A DNA stretch of 8,491 nucleotides, from assembly GCA_946633495.1 (NCBI GenBank), contig CAMPAX010000094.1, forward strand, positions 1 through 8,491, in the 5' to 3' direction. This DNA comes from an uncultured Lachnospiraceae bacterium (GTDB taxonomy: Bacteria > Bacillota > Clostridia > Lachnospirales > Lachnospiraceae). Each line of letters begins with the position of its first letter. The first letter of the stretch is position 1. The translations under genes and the position numbers were made by a program. The notes beneath the pieces are model-generated. The model ran no database searches, had not been told where the DNA came from, and saw nothing but the letters and a program-made list of their open reading frames with translations. Shown in pieces: positions 7,317 through 8,491 of the stretch.

Positions 7317-7372
7317 AGAAGTTCGATTGGGATATAGTTAGCAGGAAGTCCTAAAAACAGGAGGATCAGAAA

Positions 7373-8131
7373 ATGGGCAAAAAAGGCGTTGAGGAAATGA
7401 TCAATGAGATCGAGGTTTTTATAGGAAGCTGTAAAAGCCAGGCTTTGAATTCCAACAAGCTTATCGTTCCGAAGGATGAGATCGAGGATAAGATCACGGA
7501 ATTGAAGCTGAAGCTCCCCAGCGAGATCGAGCGCTGCAAGAAGATCATGCGTAATAAAGAAGCAATCCTTGCATCTGCAAGAACCCGCTCGGATGCCATC
7601 ATTTCCGAGTCTGTTAATGAGGCAAATCGTCTCGTAGATCAGAATCATATCACTGAGCTTGCGAATATCCGCGCAAATGAGATCCTGGATGCTGCCAGAC
7701 AGGAAGCAGACAGGATTCTTGCGGATGCAAATGCCGAAGCAAATGAAGTGCGTCTTGGCGCTATGTCTTATACAAAGCAGAAGCTTTCCGATATGAAAGA
7801 TTTCTTCGCTGCAACCCTGGAAGCAGATCGCGAGAATTACAAGAACCTGATCGACAGCCTGGAGAACAGCGTCTTCACGCTTGAGACCAATATGAGTGAA
7901 GTGGATGCAAGTATCGGACTGCTTACCGGTGTTGTACCGGTGGCTCCGGTTCAGCAGCAGGCACAGCCGGGTTACGGGGCACAGCCTCAGTACGCATCCC
8001 AGCAGATGGATGCAGCGGCATCTGAAGAAGACTACGGCGAGGATGACGATTTCGGCGACGAAGATGATGATTTTGATGATGAGGACTTCGACGACGAAGA
8101 TGATGAGGATGACGATTTCCTGGATGAGTGA
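7373..8131 (+). CDS. Coiled-coil protein with Gln/Pro linker and highly acidic tail (ATPase/DivIVA-like, function unknown)
   Basis: I do not recognise a defined function. The 252-residue protein has no membrane segment or signal peptide. Residues 1-50 include a short stretch (KSQALNSNKLIVPKDEIEDK), and about 50-170 is an Ala/Glu/Arg/Lys-rich helical region with long coiled-coil character (for example NEILDAARQEADRILADANA). Residues 187-216 form a Pro/Gln/Ala linker, and 217-252 form a tail made almost entirely of Asp and Glu with regularly placed Phe. Similar proteins next to coaD in Clostridia are often labelled 'ATPase' or 'V-type ATPase subunit H-like', but there is no nucleotide-binding motif here, so that label looks misleading. 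A DivIVA-like scaffold is an alternative. The ATG has AGGAGG (7359-7364) at an 8-base spacing. It is the last clear gene before the terminator at 8261-8301. Confidence 0.82.
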   Translation: MGKKGVEEMINEIEVFIGSCKSQALNSNKLIVPKDEIEDKITELKLKLPSEIERCKKIMRNKEAILASARTRSDAIISESVNEANRLVDQNHITELANIRANEILDAARQEADRILADANAEANEVRLGAMSYTKQKLSDMKDFFAATLEADRENYKNLIDSLENSVFTLETNMSEVDASIGLLTGVVPVAPVQQQAQPGYGAQPQYASQQMDAAASEEDYGEDDDFGDEDDDFDDEDFDDEDDEDDDFLDE

Positions 8132-8144
8132 TCACATCACGCAG

Positions 8145-8256
8145 GAGTATCTGGAGGAATGAGTACCTGCAGGAAAGAGTATCTGCAGGAATAAGTACCT
8201 GCAGGAATGAGTACCTGCAGGAATAAGTACCTGCCGGAATAAGTACCTGCCGGAAT
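8145..8256. repeat. Seven tandem copies of a 16-bp unit in the 3' UTR
   Basis: Seven head-to-tail 16-bp units with no insertions or deletions; the consensus is GAGTACCTGCAGGAAT with 9 mismatches in 112 bases. Units begin at 8145, 8161, 8177, 8193, 8209, 8225 and 8241. The first unit is the most diverged in its core, and the last two are identical to each other with CTGCCGG in place of CTGCAGG. Four units (2, 3, 4 and 5) carry CTGCAGG, of which three extend to the palindrome CCTGCAGG. The array lies between the stop codon at 8131 and the terminator. A 16-bp unit shifts frame each copy and brings in stop codons, so it is not coding. Confidence 0.93.
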
Positions 8257-8260
8257 GTAC

Positions 8261-8301
8261 AAAACAGGGACAGTTTCGATACCGGAACTGCCCCTGTTTT
8301 T
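8261..8301 (+). terminator. Intrinsic terminator, probably working in both directions
   Basis: A 15-base arm at 8261-8275 pairs with 8286-8300 at 14 of 15 positions (one A-C mismatch) around a 10-base loop. The 3' arm ends in a T-run (8296-8301) and the 5' arm starts with AAAA, so the opposite strand also has a short T-run. It is placed to end transcription of the whole + strand gene set. Confidence 0.9.
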
Positions 8302-8310
8302 GTTAATTAA

Positions 8311-8353
8311 AACTACCCACTTGTCATTCTGAGCGAAGCGAAGAATCTCACAG
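8311..8353. repeat. Dispersed structured repeat, copy 2 (CTGAGCGAAGCGAAG type)
   Basis: This is the partner of the copy at 2321-2363 (35 of 43 positions identical). The same small hairpin is present, ATTCT (8326-8330) with AGAAT (8342-8346), again around an 11-base loop. Compared with copy 1, one base pair has changed from C-G to T-A on both sides, keeping pairing. The sequence after 8353 does not align clearly with copy 1 and lacks the longer outer arm seen there. It sits in non-coding DNA just downstream of the terminator. Confidence 0.75.
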
Positions 8354-8402
8354 GCTTCTCGAGGGGAAAGAACCTTCAGGCAGAGTCCTTCGTTTATGAA
8401 AG

Positions 8403-8414
8403 GCTTCCGGAAGC
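8403..8414. other. 12-bp perfect palindrome
   Basis: GCTTCCGGAAGC equals its own reverse complement. It lies in the non-coding end of the window, nine bases beyond the stop of a possible minus-strand gene (8423). As RNA it gives only a short stem, so it could be a weak structure, a protein-binding site or chance. Confidence 0.35.
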
Positions 8415-8422
8415 AGGGACGA

Positions 8423-8491
8423 TCACAGGCGTCCGACGTAATTCTGCGGGAAGAACGATACCATGCGCATCATAGAATAGCTGGCTGTACA
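8423..8491 (-). CDS. Possible 3' end of a minus-strand gene, cut by the window edge
   Basis: Read on the minus strand from the window end, 22 codons are open (ending ...MMRMVSFFPQNYVGRL) before a TGA at 8425-8423. The hydrophobic and aromatic mix looks protein-like, and a convergent gene would fit with the bidirectional terminator at 8261-8301. However, the stretch is too short for any family call. On the + strand a frame starting at ATG 8396 is also open to the edge, though without a ribosome binding site. Otherwise I see nothing else coding in 8302-8491. Confidence 0.22.
   Translation of the reverse strand, partial: CTASYSMMRMVSFFPQNYVGRL

Noticed and set aside
7310..7338. TATAGT (7333-7338) with TTCTTA (7310-7315) 17 bases upstream as a promoter for the coiled-coil gene.
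   Set aside because: The -35 match is only about 3 of 6 and there is no extended -10; chance matches of this quality are common.
8132..8256. Treating the 16-bp array as a CRISPR or as a coding repeat.
   Set aside because: There are no spacers between units, the unit is too short for a CRISPR repeat, and 16 bp shifts frame each copy with in-frame stops.
8396..8491. Plus-strand frame from ATG 8396 open to the window end.
   Set aside because: No ribosome binding site, basic low-quality composition and no family resemblance in the 32 visible codons.

Overview
The window (about 50% GC by eye) reads as a chromosomal segment of a Gram-positive, low-to-mid-GC Clostridia, most likely a plant-fibre-degrading Lachnospiraceae. 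The reasons are the housekeeping gene set and order (yloU-fakA-recG, then rsmD-coaD), the strong AGGAGG-type ribosome binding sites, and a cellulase with a CBM2-like domain. Species assignment is not possible from the sequence alone.

Layout, all clear genes on the + strand: an Asp23/Gls24-family protein (yloU, 47-406); the fatty-acid kinase ATPase subunit fakA/yloV (506-2278, probably starting at TTG); a 132-base gap holding a 3' hairpin and a dispersed structured repeat; recG (2411-4417); a membrane-anchored GH5 endoglucanase with a CBM2-like module (4410-6080) overlapping the recG stop; rsmD (6106-6684); coaD (6744-7316) with an unusual internal insertion; and a coiled-coil protein with an extremely acidic tail (7373-8131). 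The rest of the window (8132-8491) has no confident gene. It holds seven tandem copies of a 16-bp unit (8145-8256), a strong intrinsic terminator (8261-8301), a second copy of the dispersed repeat (about 8311-8353), and at the very edge a possible 3' end of a minus-strand gene.

The genes look like one co-directional transcription unit ending at the terminator near 8300. Most are housekeeping: phospholipid precursor supply (fakA), replication-fork and recombination repair (recG), 16S rRNA methylation (rsmD) and CoA synthesis (coaD). The cellulase is the outsider. It sits between recG and rsmD, which are commonly adjacent in related Clostridia, and appears translationally coupled to recG.

No clear undescribed multi-gene system is visible. 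The most notable signals are the about 27-residue insertion in CoaD, the two dispersed repeat copies whose small hairpin shows a compensatory base-pair change, the in-register 16-bp array in a 3' UTR, the anchored cellulase inside a housekeeping operon, and the acidic Phe-punctuated tail of the coiled-coil protein.
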